NCBI RefSeq assembly: GCF_004329815.1
Contig: NZ_SJPE01000002.1
Span: forward strand, 186,001 to 250,000
DNA: 64,000 nucleotides
Direction of reading: 5' to 3'
Source of the DNA: Flavobacterium silvisoli
GTDB taxonomy: Bacteria; Bacteroidota; Bacteroidia; Flavobacteriales; Flavobacteriaceae
The notes under the pieces are model-generated. The model was given only the letters and a program-made list of their open reading frames with translations, did no database searches and was not told the DNA's origin. Made by a program: the position numbers and the translations under genes. Each line of letters begins with the position of its first letter. Position 1 is the first letter of the stretch. Of this stretch, positions 16,719 to 26,182 are shown in pieces.

Positions 16719-17957
16719 TTAAAGCTCTAAGGCTTTTTTAGGGTTGTTATTCATCAAGATTTCTACCGGATTTTCTAATGCTTCTTTCACGGCTACTAGG
16801 AATCCAACCGACTCACGGCCATCAATAATTCTGTGGTCATACGATAACGCCACGTACATTACCGGAGCAATTACGATTTGCCCGTTTCTAACGATAGGTC
16901 TTTCCACTACATTGTGCATTCCTAAAATTCCCGATTGCGGTGGGTTAATAATTGGCGTACTCAACATACTTCCGAAAACACCACCGTTTGAAATGGTAAA
17001 CGTTCCGCCAGTCATTTCGTCAACGGTGATTTGTCCGTCACGGGCTCTTAAGGCCAAACGTTTGATTTCAGCTTCTACACCTCTGAATGATAAGGTTTCG
17101 GCATTTCTCATGACCGGAACCATCAAACCTTTTGGTCCTGAAACGGCAACTGAAATATCACAGAAGTCATAAGAAATTTTTTCCTGACCGTCAATCATGG
17201 AGTTTACATCCGGGTATAATTGTAAGGCGCGGGTAACGGCTTTGGTGAAGAACGACATAAAGCCCAAACCTAAACCGTGTTTCGCTTTGAATTCCTCTTT
17301 GTATTGGTCACGCAACGCATAGATATTGGTCATATCCACTTCGTTGAAGGTAGTCAACATAGCCGTTTCGTTTTTTGCCGATACTAATCTTTCAGCTACT
17401 TTACGACGCAACATCGACAATTTGGTTCTTTCGGTTCCTCTGTTTCCACCGGTTGGTGTTCCCATAGACGGCACTGCGTTTACAGCATCTTCTTTGGTAA
17501 TGCGTCCGCCCTTTCCGGTACCTACGACATCTGAGGGCTGTATACTTTTTTCATCTAATATTTTCTTAGCCGCTGGCGATGGTGTTTGCGCTGCGTATGA
17601 TGTTGCTGCAACCGGAGCCGGTGCAGCTTTAGGCGCTTCTACCTTTGGAGCCTCAGCTTTTGGTGCTTCAACTGCGGCTGGTTTTGTTTCTGCTACAGGC
17701 GCTGAACCACTTGGTTTAGCGGCACCGGTATCGATTAAACAAACCACAGCTCCAACGGCTACCGCATCACCCTCAGAGGCTTTTAGGGTAATGATACCGC
17801 TGGCTTCTGCCGGTAACTCTAGTGTGGCTTTATCTGAATCAACCTCAGCGATGGCTTGGTCTTTTTCTACGTAATCTCCGTCTTGCACTAACCAAGTGGC
17901 GATTTCTACTTCTTTAATCGATTCTCCCGGTGAAGGGACTTTCATTTCTAAAATCAT
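16719..17957 (-). CDS. sucB: Dihydrolipoamide succinyltransferase (E2 of 2-oxoglutarate dehydrogenase)
   Basis: 412 residues. One lipoyl domain at 1-77 with lipoylated Lys43 (VDSDKATLELPAE), an Ala/Pro/Glu-rich linker (about 80-120), a peripheral subunit-binding domain (about 122-157, SPAAKKILDEKSI and GTGKGGRITKEDAV), and the catalytic domain at about 180-412 with His375 and Asp379 (LSYDHRIIDGRESVGFL). It transfers the succinyl group to CoA in the TCA cycle. It lies 102 bases downstream of sucA; the E3 subunit is not in the window. Confidence 0.95.
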   Translation of the reverse strand: MILEMKVPSPGESIKEVEIATWLVQDGDYVEKDQAIAEVDSDKATLELPAEASGIITLKASEGDAVAVGAVVCLIDTGAAKPSGSAPVAETKPAAVEAPKAEAPKVEAPKAAPAPVAATSYAAQTPSPAAKKILDEKSIQPSDVVGTGKGGRITKEDAVNAVPSMGTPTGGNRGTERTKLSMLRRKVAERLVSAKNETAMLTTFNEVDMTNIYALRDQYKEEFKAKHGLGLGFMSFFTKAVTRALQLYPDVNSMIDGQEKISYDFCDISVAVSGPKGLMVPVMRNAETLSFRGVEAEIKRLALRARDGQITVDEMTGGTFTISNGGVFGSMLSTPIINPPQSGILGMHNVVERPIVRNGQIVIAPVMYVALSYDHRIIDGRESVGFLVAVKEALENPVEILMNNNPKKALEL

Positions 17958-17997
17958 CTTTTATAATTTTATAGTGTTGTTTTCTACTTTATTCTCT

Positions 17998-18049
17998 AGC
18001 CCCGATTGTAGTGGAAATCCTCGAAGAGATTGCAACGGAAAGCGGGATT
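17998..18049. repeat. Intergenic repeat between sucA and sucB
   Basis: The gap holds two direct copies of a 16-base unit (GATTGTAGTGGAAATC and GATTGCAACGGAAAGC) 26 bases apart, bracketed by CCCCGATT and CGGGATT. On the other strand it reads CCCGCTTTCCGTTGCAATC, a form I recall as a common dispersed element between Flavobacterium genes. It may also separate expression of the two genes. Confidence 0.5.
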
Positions 18050-18059
18050 AAGCTCCTAA

Positions 18060-20831
18060 TTATCTAAATAAATTCTTGTCGAATACCATTCTGATGGCAT
18101 CGGCGTGTCTTCTTCTGTCTCTTGTATGACTTCCGGCGGCCGGAGCAGCGTAAGCTTTTAACGAAGCTAATCGCCATGGCACCAAGTCAAAATTCATCAA
18201 CATATAACTGTAAGCGCCCATGTTTTTTGGTTCTTCCTGTGCCCAAACGAAATCGTCGGCATTAGGGTAACTCGCAATCGCTTCTTTTAATTGTGCTGTC
18301 GGTAACGGAAACAACTGCTCAATGCGTACCAAAGCTACGTCATTTCTGCCTAAGTTTTCTCTCTCGGCTAAAATATCGTAATAGAATTTTCCGGTACAGA
18401 ACACTACGGTTTTTACTTTTTTCTTGTCGATGGTCGCGTCATCGATTACTTCCTGGAATTGACCATTGTACAATTCTTCACGGGTAGACACGCATGATGG
18501 GTGACGCAGCAAACTTTTTGGCGAAAATACCACCAATGGTTTGCGGAATTTAGTTTTCATCTGACGACGCAACAAGTGGAAGAAGTTAGCCGGAGTGGTA
18601 CAATCAGCTACGTACATATTGTGTTTGGCACACAATTGTAGGTAACGTTCCATACGGGCTGAGGAGTGCTCTGCTCCTTGCCCTTCATACCCGTGAGGCA
18701 ATAATAATACGATACCGTTTTGGTTGTTCCATTTGTCTTCCCCACATGAAATGTATTGGTCGATCATAATTTGAGCTCCGTTAGAGAAATCTCCGAACTG
18801 GGCTTCCCAAATGGTTAAGGCATTCGGATTGGCTAAGGCATACCCATAATCAAATCCTAAAACGCCATATTCAGAAAGGAACGAATTGAATACGTTGAAC
18901 TTTCCTTTTTTGTCTTTTAAGGCATTCAATAAAATTACTTCTTCCTCACTGTCTTCTACCTTCACAACGGCGTGACGGTGCGAGAAGGTACCTCTTTCTA
19001 CGTCTTGTCCTGACAAACGAACATCGTAGCCTTCGGTTAGTAACGAACCGTAAGCCAAGGCTTCTGCCGTTCCCCAATCGATAGTGTCGTTGTCATACAT
19101 GGTTTTTCTATCCGTAACGATTTTGGTAATCTTACTGATGAATTTTTTGTCGGCCGGTAAGGTGGAAATGGTTTCCAGAATGGCATTTAATTTCTTTTGG
19201 TCGAATTTGGTGTCGACTTTCTTCAGCATTTCGTCATCGGAAACCTGAACAAATCCTTCCCATTCATCTTGCATAAACGGCTTGATGATGGTCAAATCTT
19301 TTTTACGAGAAGCTTGAAGATTTTCATCCAACTTGGCTTTGTACTCGTTTTCTATTTTGGTAACATACGCAGCATCAACGATACCGGCTGTGATTAATTT
19401 TTCGGCATAAATATCTCTCGGATTTTTGTGACGAGCAATCAATTTGTAGAGTAACGGCTGGGTGAAACGAGGTTCATCGCCTTCGTTGTGACCGTATTTT
19501 CTATAGCCTAATAAATCGATGAATACATCTCTTCCGAACTGCATGCGGAAATCTAAGGCGAACAACATCGCGTGAACCACAGCTTCGGCATCATCGGCAT
19601 TCACGTGCAATACCGGAGACAGGGTCACTTTGGCAATATCGGTACAATAAGTAGACGAACGGGCATCCAGATAATTGGTGGTAAATCCAACCTGGTTGTT
19701 GATGACAATATGGATGGTTCCTCCGGTTTTGTATCCGTCTAATTGTGCCATTTGTATGATTTCGTAAACGATACCTTGTCCGGCTACAGCCGCATCACCG
19801 TGAACGGCGATAGGCAATACTTTTGAGAAATCATTAGGAAAATACTTGTCTTGTTTGGCTCTTGTAATTCCTTCAATCACGGCGCCAACAGTTTCCAGAT
19901 GCGAAGGGTTCGGTGCCAGGTTGATGTTGATTTTTTTTCCGGATTGGGTTTTTCTTTCCGAGGTTAATCCTAAGTGGTATTTTACATCCCCGTCGAAATA
20001 TTCTTTATCGTAGTCTTTTCCGTCAAATTCGGAGAAAATGTCTTGGGTTGCTTTGCCGAAAATGTTGGCTAAGGTGTTCAAACGACCACGGTGCGCCATT
20101 CCCATCACGAAATGCTCAACTCCTTTTTCGGCAGCATTTTCAATCAAGGCGTCTAAGGCCGGAATGATACTTTCACCTCCTTCTAGGGAGAAACGCTTTT
20201 GACCCACATATTTAGTGTGTAAAAAGTTCTCAAAAGAAACCGCCTCATTCAGCTTGGCTAAAATGCGTTTCTTTTGCTCGGCATCAAAGACAGGCTGATT
20301 GTCGTTTCTATTCAATCTTTCCTGCACCCAATTGACATAAATGGGGTTTTCCATGTGCATGTATTCAATGCCGATATGTTGGCAATACATGCGCTGTAAC
20401 ACCTCAAGAATTTGCTTTAAAGTGCTGGGTTGTTTTCCTAAAATTTTAGCCGCATCAAATACCGTATCCAAATCGGCTGAACTCAATCCGAAGTTTTGAA
20501 TATCCAGATTAGGCTCATAGACTCTTCGGTCACGCACCGGATTGGTTTGAGTGAATAAATGACCACGGGTTCTGTAGCCGTCAATTAATCTTAGTACATT
20601 AAATTCTTTTTGCAATTTGTCCGAAACAACACTACAATCCTGATCGTTGTTTAAGGCGGCTACAATTTGTGTTCCGGCTTGTTCTTCGTTATAGGTAGTC
20701 ATACCAAAGTCAAAGCCTTGAAAAAAGGCTCTCCAACTTGGCTCTACGCTATCGGGACTTTGAAGGTATTGTTCGTATAAATCGGCAAAAAATTCGGTGT
20801 GTGCTGCGTTTAAAAAGGAAAACCTATCCAT
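18060..20831 (-). CDS. sucA: 2-oxoglutarate dehydrogenase E1
   Basis: 923 residues from the ATG at 20831 (MDRFSFLNAAHTEFFADLYE). It is the thiamine-diphosphate enzyme that decarboxylates 2-oxoglutarate and passes the succinyl group to SucB. Visible signatures: the N-terminal short helix typical of OdhA/SucA, GMAHRGRLNTLANIFGK, VHGDAAVAGQGIVYE with the ThDP/Mg site, VINNQVGFTT, and the C-terminal domain LLPHGYEGQGAEHSSARMER. A longer frame to 20903 would read through the promoter at 20873-20903, so the shorter start is preferred. Confidence 0.96.
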   Translation of the reverse strand: MDRFSFLNAAHTEFFADLYEQYLQSPDSVEPSWRAFFQGFDFGMTTYNEEQAGTQIVAALNNDQDCSVVSDKLQKEFNVLRLIDGYRTRGHLFTQTNPVRDRRVYEPNLDIQNFGLSSADLDTVFDAAKILGKQPSTLKQILEVLQRMYCQHIGIEYMHMENPIYVNWVQERLNRNDNQPVFDAEQKKRILAKLNEAVSFENFLHTKYVGQKRFSLEGGESIIPALDALIENAAEKGVEHFVMGMAHRGRLNTLANIFGKATQDIFSEFDGKDYDKEYFDGDVKYHLGLTSERKTQSGKKININLAPNPSHLETVGAVIEGITRAKQDKYFPNDFSKVLPIAVHGDAAVAGQGIVYEIIQMAQLDGYKTGGTIHIVINNQVGFTTNYLDARSSTYCTDIAKVTLSPVLHVNADDAEAVVHAMLFALDFRMQFGRDVFIDLLGYRKYGHNEGDEPRFTQPLLYKLIARHKNPRDIYAEKLITAGIVDAAYVTKIENEYKAKLDENLQASRKKDLTIIKPFMQDEWEGFVQVSDDEMLKKVDTKFDQKKLNAILETISTLPADKKFISKITKIVTDRKTMYDNDTIDWGTAEALAYGSLLTEGYDVRLSGQDVERGTFSHRHAVVKVEDSEEEVILLNALKDKKGKFNVFNSFLSEYGVLGFDYGYALANPNALTIWEAQFGDFSNGAQIMIDQYISCGEDKWNNQNGIVLLLPHGYEGQGAEHSSARMERYLQLCAKHNMYVADCTTPANFFHLLRRQMKTKFRKPLVVFSPKSLLRHPSCVSTREELYNGQFQEVIDDATIDKKKVKTVVFCTGKFYYDILAERENLGRNDVALVRIEQLFPLPTAQLKEAIASYPNADDFVWAQEEPKNMGAYSYMLMNFDLVPWRLASLKAYAAPAAGSHTRDRRRHADAIRMVFDKNLFR

Positions 20832-20872
20832 GATCTTATGAGTAAATAATGGGTGTGTTAAAAAATCAGTTG

Positions 20873-20903
20873 CAAAAGTATGACATTTGTAATAATCTTT
20901 CAA
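20873..20903 (-). promoter_or_regulatory. sucA promoter
   Basis: On the minus strand, TTG (20903-20901), 20 nt, then TACTTTTG (20880-20873) matches the Bacteroidetes sigma factor consensus. It places the start of transcription near 20866 and fixes the sucA start codon at 20831. Confidence 0.75.
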
Positions 20904-20947
20904 TGTTTTTAGTACATTTATAACGCTATTTTAACGCTCTGCTCCTG

Positions 20948-21496
20948 ATGAAAAAGAATGTTGCAAAATTTTATATTGCTTTTTTGGGTTTACTGTTATT
21001 TTTGGGATTTTCAAATACTGTTTTGGCACAGGAAAAACCATTACCTAAAGCCCAGACCGATGATTTTTGGGACCACGTTCAATTTGGAGGCGGATTTGGG
21101 ATAAGTACCAGTAAAGATTATACCGACATCACGATTGCTCCCAGTGCGATATACAATTTTGACGATTATTTTGCCTTGGGATTAGGGCTGCAGTACAGTC
21201 ATTTAAAACAACGCAATTTTTACAATTCCAATATAGTAGGCGGCAATATTATAGGTCTTTTTAATCCAATTGAAGAAATTCAGCTTTCGTTGGAATTGGA
21301 AGAGATTCATGTAAACAACACCTACACTGACCTCTACAACAATATCAAAAAGAGTTTTTGGAACACGGGACTTTATGTAGGGGGAGGTTATCGTGCCGAC
21401 AACGTAACCATTGGCGCACGATTTAATGTGCTGTTCGACAAAAACAAAGACATTTACGGCAGTGCTTTTATGCCGTTCATCAGGGTTTATTTCTAA
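20948..21496 (+). CDS. Small outer-membrane beta-barrel protein
   Basis: 182 residues. Signal peptide ending at NTVLAQ, then FGGGFGISTSKDY, IAPSAIYNF, FALGLGLQYSHL and a C-terminal AFMPFIRVYF, the alternating pattern of an eight-stranded porin-family barrel with the terminal aromatic residue needed for outer-membrane assembly. It is divergent from sucA with 116 bases between start codons. Homologues next to sucA are, as I recall, often mislabelled alpha-ketoglutarate decarboxylase. Nothing in the sequence supports an enzyme. Confidence 0.65.
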   Translation: MKKNVAKFYIAFLGLLLFLGFSNTVLAQEKPLPKAQTDDFWDHVQFGGGFGISTSKDYTDITIAPSAIYNFDDYFALGLGLQYSHLKQRNFYNSNIVGGNIIGLFNPIEEIQLSLELEEIHVNNTYTDLYNNIKKSFWNTGLYVGGGYRADNVTIGARFNVLFDKNKDIYGSAFMPFIRVYF

Positions 21497-21510
21497 GAGA
21501 CGAAAACAAC

Positions 21511-21861
21511 CTAATAACGGTTTCTAAACCAAACCTTCATCCATTCCCTTCTCAGAATTAAAAAGGCAATTTGTTCAGAAAGTTCAGCCGCATCAGCCCC
21601 TTGCAGTTGTTTGATGTTTTCTTCCGGGACATCTATAATGTAAAGCAAATTGAGCAATTCGGTATATTTGTACTGAATCAAACGATAGATTTTTTCATGT
21701 AACTGTACTTTTAATTCATAAGGCGTAGTACTCTGCGGAAAATCGACTGCTTCATTGGCAAAATTGAAGTCCTTATTGAGTTGTTCAATCAGTTTTGAAT
21801 ACAGGTTTTCTTTCTCGGCCTCTGAGAGTAAATGATCGGTATTTGCTGGTGGGTTGTACAT
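21511..21861 (-). CDS. Conserved small protein of unknown function
   Basis: 116 residues, predicted all-helical and charged, without signal peptide or membrane segment. No domain recognised. It follows the polyprenyl synthetase gene by 29 bases on the same strand, so the two probably share a transcript. The start ATG at 21861 is the only good one near the frame's beginning. Confidence 0.5.
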   Translation of the reverse strand: MYNPPANTDHLLSEAEKENLYSKLIEQLNKDFNFANEAVDFPQSTTPYELKVQLHEKIYRLIQYKYTELLNLLYIIDVPEENIKQLQGADAAELSEQIAFLILRREWMKVWFRNRY

Positions 21862-21890
21862 ATTTTTAAAACCCTGATAGGGTTATGGTA

Positions 21891-22865
21891 TTACACGTTT
21901 CTACTCATTAATTTATCTCCAAACGCTTTCAGAATATCTTTTTTATCTTGGCTAATGTTCATTTTCTCCAACATAGTAAATGCTTTAAAAGTATACTCTT
22001 CGATGGTCTGTCGGGTGGCTTCGGAAGCTCCGGTTTGATTGAAAATTTCTTTTACCGAAGCAATTTTATCGGTATTGTCATTGGGTTGTATCGAAAACAA
22101 ATGCAGGAGTTGTTCTTTTACATCATTGGTAGCAAACTCCATGGCTTTTAAATACAGATATGTCTTTTTATTTTCAATGATATCACCTCCTACTTGTTTT
22201 CCGAACGTCTCAGGATTGCCGAAAGCATCCAGATAATCGTCCTGCAATTGGAACGCAATGCCTAAGTTCAATCCGAAATCGTATATTGAATTCGCATTTT
22301 CCTCCGAAGTTTGCGCCACAATAGCACCCATTTTCATTGCAGCTCCCACCAAAACCGCCGTTTTGTATTCAATCATTTTCAAATATTCGGGTATGGTAAC
22401 ATCATCTCGGGTTTCGAAATCAACATCGTATTGTTGCCCTTCACAAACTTCTAAAGCCGTTTTACTGAACAACTTTGCCAACTCTCTGAAGACCGAAGGC
22501 TCATAACTTTCAAAATACTGATAAGCCAGTATCAGCATGGCATCGCCCGAGAGTATACCCGTGTTGACATTCCATTTTTCATGTACCGTTTCATGGCCTC
22601 TTCTGAGTGGGGCAGCATCCATAATATCATCGTGAATGAGCGAAAAATTATGAAACACCTCTACCGCAGTGGCTGCAGCTAATGCCTCTTGACAATTACC
22701 ATCAAAAACTTCCGCAGCCATCAGGGTCAAAACCGGTCTCAGTCTTTTCCCGCCCAGCGAGAGAATATAACGAATGGGTTCGTACAGATTAGTAGGTTCT
22801 TTTTGAAGGATTAACGTTTTAAAGTGTGAGGAAATAATATCCTGATAATCGGAAACGGCACGCAT
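21891..22865 (-). CDS. Polyprenyl diphosphate synthase
   Basis: 324 residues. Both aspartate-rich motifs are present: HDDIMD at 78-83 and QDDYLD at 208-213. GGKRLRPVL at 38-46 is the substrate-binding block. It condenses isopentenyl diphosphate with allylic diphosphates. Phe74 lies five residues before the first Asp motif, which in this family often limits the product to about C15-C20, but chain length cannot be decided by eye. The product would feed quinone, carotenoid or undecaprenyl synthesis. Confidence 0.88.
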   Translation of the reverse strand: MRAVSDYQDIISSHFKTLILQKEPTNLYEPIRYILSLGGKRLRPVLTLMAAEVFDGNCQEALAAATAVEVFHNFSLIHDDIMDAAPLRRGHETVHEKWNVNTGILSGDAMLILAYQYFESYEPSVFRELAKLFSKTALEVCEGQQYDVDFETRDDVTIPEYLKMIEYKTAVLVGAAMKMGAIVAQTSEENANSIYDFGLNLGIAFQLQDDYLDAFGNPETFGKQVGGDIIENKKTYLYLKAMEFATNDVKEQLLHLFSIQPNDNTDKIASVKEIFNQTGASEATRQTIEEYTFKAFTMLEKMNISQDKKDILKAFGDKLMSRNV

Positions 22866-22951
22866 GAAAATTATTTTTGGCTAATTTAAACTATTCTGCC
22901 CGCATTACAAAAGCGTCTTTCTTTCAAATGTTAAATTTACGTTAATACTTC

Positions 22952-22991
22952 GGAAACTATTTTAGTGTTAAAAGTTTCCATTTTACATTTG
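22952..22991 (+). promoter_or_regulatory. Candidate TetR operator and efflux-operon promoter
   Basis: Perfect inverted repeat GGAAACT (22952-22958) and AGTTTCC (22973-22979) with 14 bases between. The -7 box TACATTTG follows at 22984-22991. No TTG -33 box is visible at normal spacing; the repeat occupies that place. Total span 28 bp suits a TetR dimer or pair of dimers. Confidence 0.6.
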
Positions 22992-23049
22992 CCCTCAAAT
23001 TCAGAGAATCCCCCCCAACTCCCATTTTGAAATAATACTTAAGAATACC

Positions 23050-23649
23050 ATGAAAGATAAAATTATAAAAAAAGCAACGGATATGTTTTTAAAGCTTGGC
23101 TTTAAAAGCGTTACTATGGACGATATTGCTTGTGAAATGTGCATTTCAAAAAAGACAATTTACAAATACTTCAGCAACAAAGAAAAACTAATAGAAGAAG
23201 GCACAGAAGTCGTTCAGCAAAATATTCATGCTATGATGAACAAAGTGGTTGCACAAAATCACAGTGCCATAGCCGAAAATTTTGAAATGCGTGAAATGTT
23301 CAAACAAATGTTCCAATCTTTCGATAACTCACCGGCTTTCCAGCTCAAAAAACATTATCCTGAGATTTACTACAAAATGATAGCAAATAAAGTTGAAGAC
23401 TGTAATGCGATTTTTCGCCAAAACATCGAAAAAGGAATTTCAGAAGGCCTATATCGTAAAGAAACCGACGTAGAAGCTGCCGTAAAATTTTATTACATGC
23501 TGATTTTTGCCATCAATGAAAACACCATGATGGAGAAAGATGCCTACGAACTCGAAGCCAAAGCATTAGAGTACCATACAAGGGCCATAGCCACACCGGC
23601 AGGTTTGATAGAATTAGAGAAACAATTACTTAAAAACAATAACCAATAA
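23050..23649 (+). CDS. TetR-family transcriptional regulator
   Basis: 199 residues. N-terminal helix-turn-helix at about 5-50 (TMDDIACEMCISKKTIYKYFSNKEKL) and a helical ligand-binding C-terminal part of about 145 residues. First gene of a four-gene operon with a TolC, an adaptor and an RND pump (gaps of 13, 10 and 29 bases), so it probably represses its own efflux system when no inducer is bound. The inverted repeat at 22952-22979 is the likely operator. Inducer unknown. Confidence 0.92.
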   Translation: MKDKIIKKATDMFLKLGFKSVTMDDIACEMCISKKTIYKYFSNKEKLIEEGTEVVQQNIHAMMNKVVAQNHSAIAENFEMREMFKQMFQSFDNSPAFQLKKHYPEIYYKMIANKVEDCNAIFRQNIEKGISEGLYRKETDVEAAVKFYYMLIFAINENTMMEKDAYELEAKALEYHTRAIATPAGLIELEKQLLKNNNQ

Positions 23650-23662
23650 TAATCATCAATCT

Positions 23663-25003
23663 ATGAAACACAAATTTGTATTAACCCTACTCCTGTTCGC
23701 TGGTCTCTTAAAGGCTCAGGAAAAACCGCAAAGCTACTCGTTCAGTTTGCAACAAGCCATTGATCATGCGGTGCAGCACAATTACTCGGCCATCAATGCC
23801 AACAGAGATATTGAAGCTGCCAAACAAAAAAAGTGGGAAACCACCGCTTCGGGATTACCGCAAATCAATGCCGGTTTAGATTACCAAAACAATTTTGAAT
23901 TGCAAAAATCGTTGATTCCGGCCGAATTCTTTGGCGGAAACCCGGGGGAATTCGCCGAGGTAGCCTTTGGAACCAAACACAACATGAATGCGCACGCCAA
24001 TCTGAGCCAGTTAATTTTTGACGGTTCTTATATAGTAGCACTTCAGGCTTCTAAAACCTATTTGAAATACTACGAAAATGCCAAAGTGAAAACCAGTTCT
24101 GAAATCAGAGAAATGGTAATCAATGCATACGGCAATGTACTATTGGCTGAGGAAAGCATCGCTATTTTGGAAAAAAACAAAGCTACTTTGTCAAAAACAC
24201 TGGCAGATACTCAGGAAACCTACAAAAATGGTTTGATTGAGGAAGAAAATGTAGAACAGCTTCAGATTACTCTGGCCACCATCAACAGTAACCTGAACAA
24301 TACCCGAAGATTATTGGAAGTAGCCAACAAAATGCTGAAATATACATTGGGAATCGACATCAACTCCGAGGTAAAACTTACCGATAAATTAGATACGCTT
24401 TCCGTTTCTAATTTGGATTTGGCATTTGGTCAAGGCGATTTTGCAGTAACCAATAACATCAACTATCAAATGGCAAGTAATTTTCAGGAACAAAAATCAT
24501 TAGAACTGAAATTACAAAGAAGCAAAGCTCTGCCTTCATTAGCAGCCAGTGTTAACTTTGGATACAATGCCTTCAACAACCAGTTTGCCTTTTTTACCCA
24601 AAACCAAAAATGGCTCAATTATTCAAATCTCGGAATTAGCTTGAATGTTCCCATCTTCAGCAGTTTTGGCAGAAGTGCCCGAACACAACAAGCCAAAATA
24701 GCTTTGGATCAAGCCAAGACTCAACTAACGGCTACAGAACAGCAACTGAAACTGCAGTATGAAAAAGCCAAAAGTGATTTTGAATTCAGTATCGAAGAAT
24801 ATGCGACTTCCAAAAGCAATTTAAGTTTGGCCGAACGCATTGAACGCAAACAACAAATCAAATTTACTGAGGGATTATCATCAAGTTTTGACTTTAGTGA
24901 AGCACAACGTCAATTGTACACCGCACAGCAAAACTACCTGCAATCCATGGTAAACATCATCAACAAAAAAGCAACTTTAGAAAAAATCATCAATAAAAAC
25001 TAA
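23663..25003 (+). CDS. TolC-family outer-membrane efflux channel
   Basis: 446 residues. Signal peptide at 1-18 (LLLFAGLLKAQ). Two outer membrane efflux (OEP) repeats follow (about 25-220 and 250-440) with long helices rich in Ala, Gln and Glu and the short strands expected of the membrane part. It gives the exit duct for the RND pump encoded two genes later. Start ATG at 23663, 13 bases after tetR. Confidence 0.92.
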   Translation: MKHKFVLTLLLFAGLLKAQEKPQSYSFSLQQAIDHAVQHNYSAINANRDIEAAKQKKWETTASGLPQINAGLDYQNNFELQKSLIPAEFFGGNPGEFAEVAFGTKHNMNAHANLSQLIFDGSYIVALQASKTYLKYYENAKVKTSSEIREMVINAYGNVLLAEESIAILEKNKATLSKTLADTQETYKNGLIEEENVEQLQITLATINSNLNNTRRLLEVANKMLKYTLGIDINSEVKLTDKLDTLSVSNLDLAFGQGDFAVTNNINYQMASNFQEQKSLELKLQRSKALPSLAASVNFGYNAFNNQFAFFTQNQKWLNYSNLGISLNVPIFSSFGRSARTQQAKIALDQAKTQLTATEQQLKLQYEKAKSDFEFSIEEYATSKSNLSLAERIERKQQIKFTEGLSSSFDFSEAQRQLYTAQQNYLQSMVNIINKKATLEKIINKN

Positions 25004-25013
25004 TCTATTACAA

Positions 25014-26153
25014 ATGAGAAAAATCATAACCCTATTCGCAATTTCTTCTTTTTTACTGTCGTGTTCCAATGCAGAGAAAAAGAACAGCATTGATGCTTTA
25101 ATCAGTGCCAAAAATGTAAAGGCCCTACAGGAAAAGAAAGCGGCTCTGCAAGGTGACATAACCAAAATTGAAGCTGCTTTGGCTACTTTAGACGTTAAAA
25201 AAGAAGAAGCATTAGTTTCGGTAACAACGGTAAAAGACACACTTTTTACTCATTATCTTGACATACAAGGAAGTGTAAACACCAAAGAAAACATTTTGGT
25301 TCAACCGGAATTCAGCGGAACATTGACATCTTTAACTGTTAAAGCAGGTGACCGTGTAACCAAAGGACAAGTTTTAGGCCGTGTAGATGATGCCGGTATG
25401 AGCCAACAGCTGGCAAGTGCCGAAAATCAGTATGCATTAGCCAAAACCACCTTTGAAAGACAAAAAAATCTTTGGGACAAAAAAATCGGTTCTGAAATTC
25501 AATACCTTCAGGCACAAACCCAAATGATTTCGGCTCAAAAAGCAGTGGCGCAAATAAAAGCGCAATTGGCCAAAACCGTCATCCGTGCTCCTTTCACCGG
25601 AACTATTGATGAAGTATTTGTAGAAAAAGGACAGGTAGTAGCACCAAGTGCTCAGGGCTTGATGCGTATCGTAAACTTAGGCAACATGTATGTGTCAACG
25701 ACCATCCCGGAAACCTATATCGGTAAATTAAAAGTGGGTACTGTAGTTGATGTGTTCCTAACTTCTTTGGGTAAAACTTACAAAGGAAAGGTACGTCAGG
25801 TAGGTAACTTCATCAACCCGAATAACAGAAGTTTCGGAATTGAAGTAAGCATCCCGAATCCGGAAAATTTATTGCGTCCGAACCAAGTGGCCAAACTTAA
25901 AATCACCGATTATGTAAACAAGAACGCTATAGTGGTTCCTACCAATGTAATACAGGAAGACGGAAACGGCGATCATTTTGTATACACGGTAGAAGGCAGC
26001 AACGGAAAAACCGGAACCGCCAAAAAAGTGATTGTGAGTCTTGGAAAATCTTCCGACAATGTAACCGAAATTCTGAGTGGTTTATCAGCGGATGACATCG
26101 TCGTAACCGAAGGAGTGAACAACATTTCTGAAGGCATGAAACTTAATTTCTAA
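25014..26153 (+). CDS. RND efflux periplasmic adaptor lipoprotein
   Basis: 379 residues. Lipoprotein signal MRKIITLFAISSFLLSC with Cys17. A helical hairpin at about 25-60 and 125-175, two lipoyl half-motifs (VQPEFSGTLTSLTVKAGDRV and RAPFTGTIDEVFVEKGQVV), a beta-barrel domain (about 215-290) and a membrane-proximal domain to the C terminus. It bridges the inner-membrane pump and the TolC channel. An unusual extra coiled segment precedes the first lipoyl motif (residues about 25-60). Confidence 0.93.
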   Translation: MRKIITLFAISSFLLSCSNAEKKNSIDALISAKNVKALQEKKAALQGDITKIEAALATLDVKKEEALVSVTTVKDTLFTHYLDIQGSVNTKENILVQPEFSGTLTSLTVKAGDRVTKGQVLGRVDDAGMSQQLASAENQYALAKTTFERQKNLWDKKIGSEIQYLQAQTQMISAQKAVAQIKAQLAKTVIRAPFTGTIDEVFVEKGQVVAPSAQGLMRIVNLGNMYVSTTIPETYIGKLKVGTVVDVFLTSLGKTYKGKVRQVGNFINPNNRSFGIEVSIPNPENLLRPNQVAKLKITDYVNKNAIVVPTNVIQEDGNGDHFVYTVEGSNGKTGTAKKVIVSLGKSSDNVTEILSGLSADDIVVTEGVNNISEGMKLNF

Positions 26154-26182
26154 AAAGCTAACCTCATAACAAAATAGACAAA

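Noticed and set aside
20832..20903. Longer sucA start
   Set aside because: It would cover the promoter boxes at 20873-20903.
21511..21861. Possible toxin-antitoxin member
   Set aside because: No partner gene and no family motif; sits in an isoprenoid operon.
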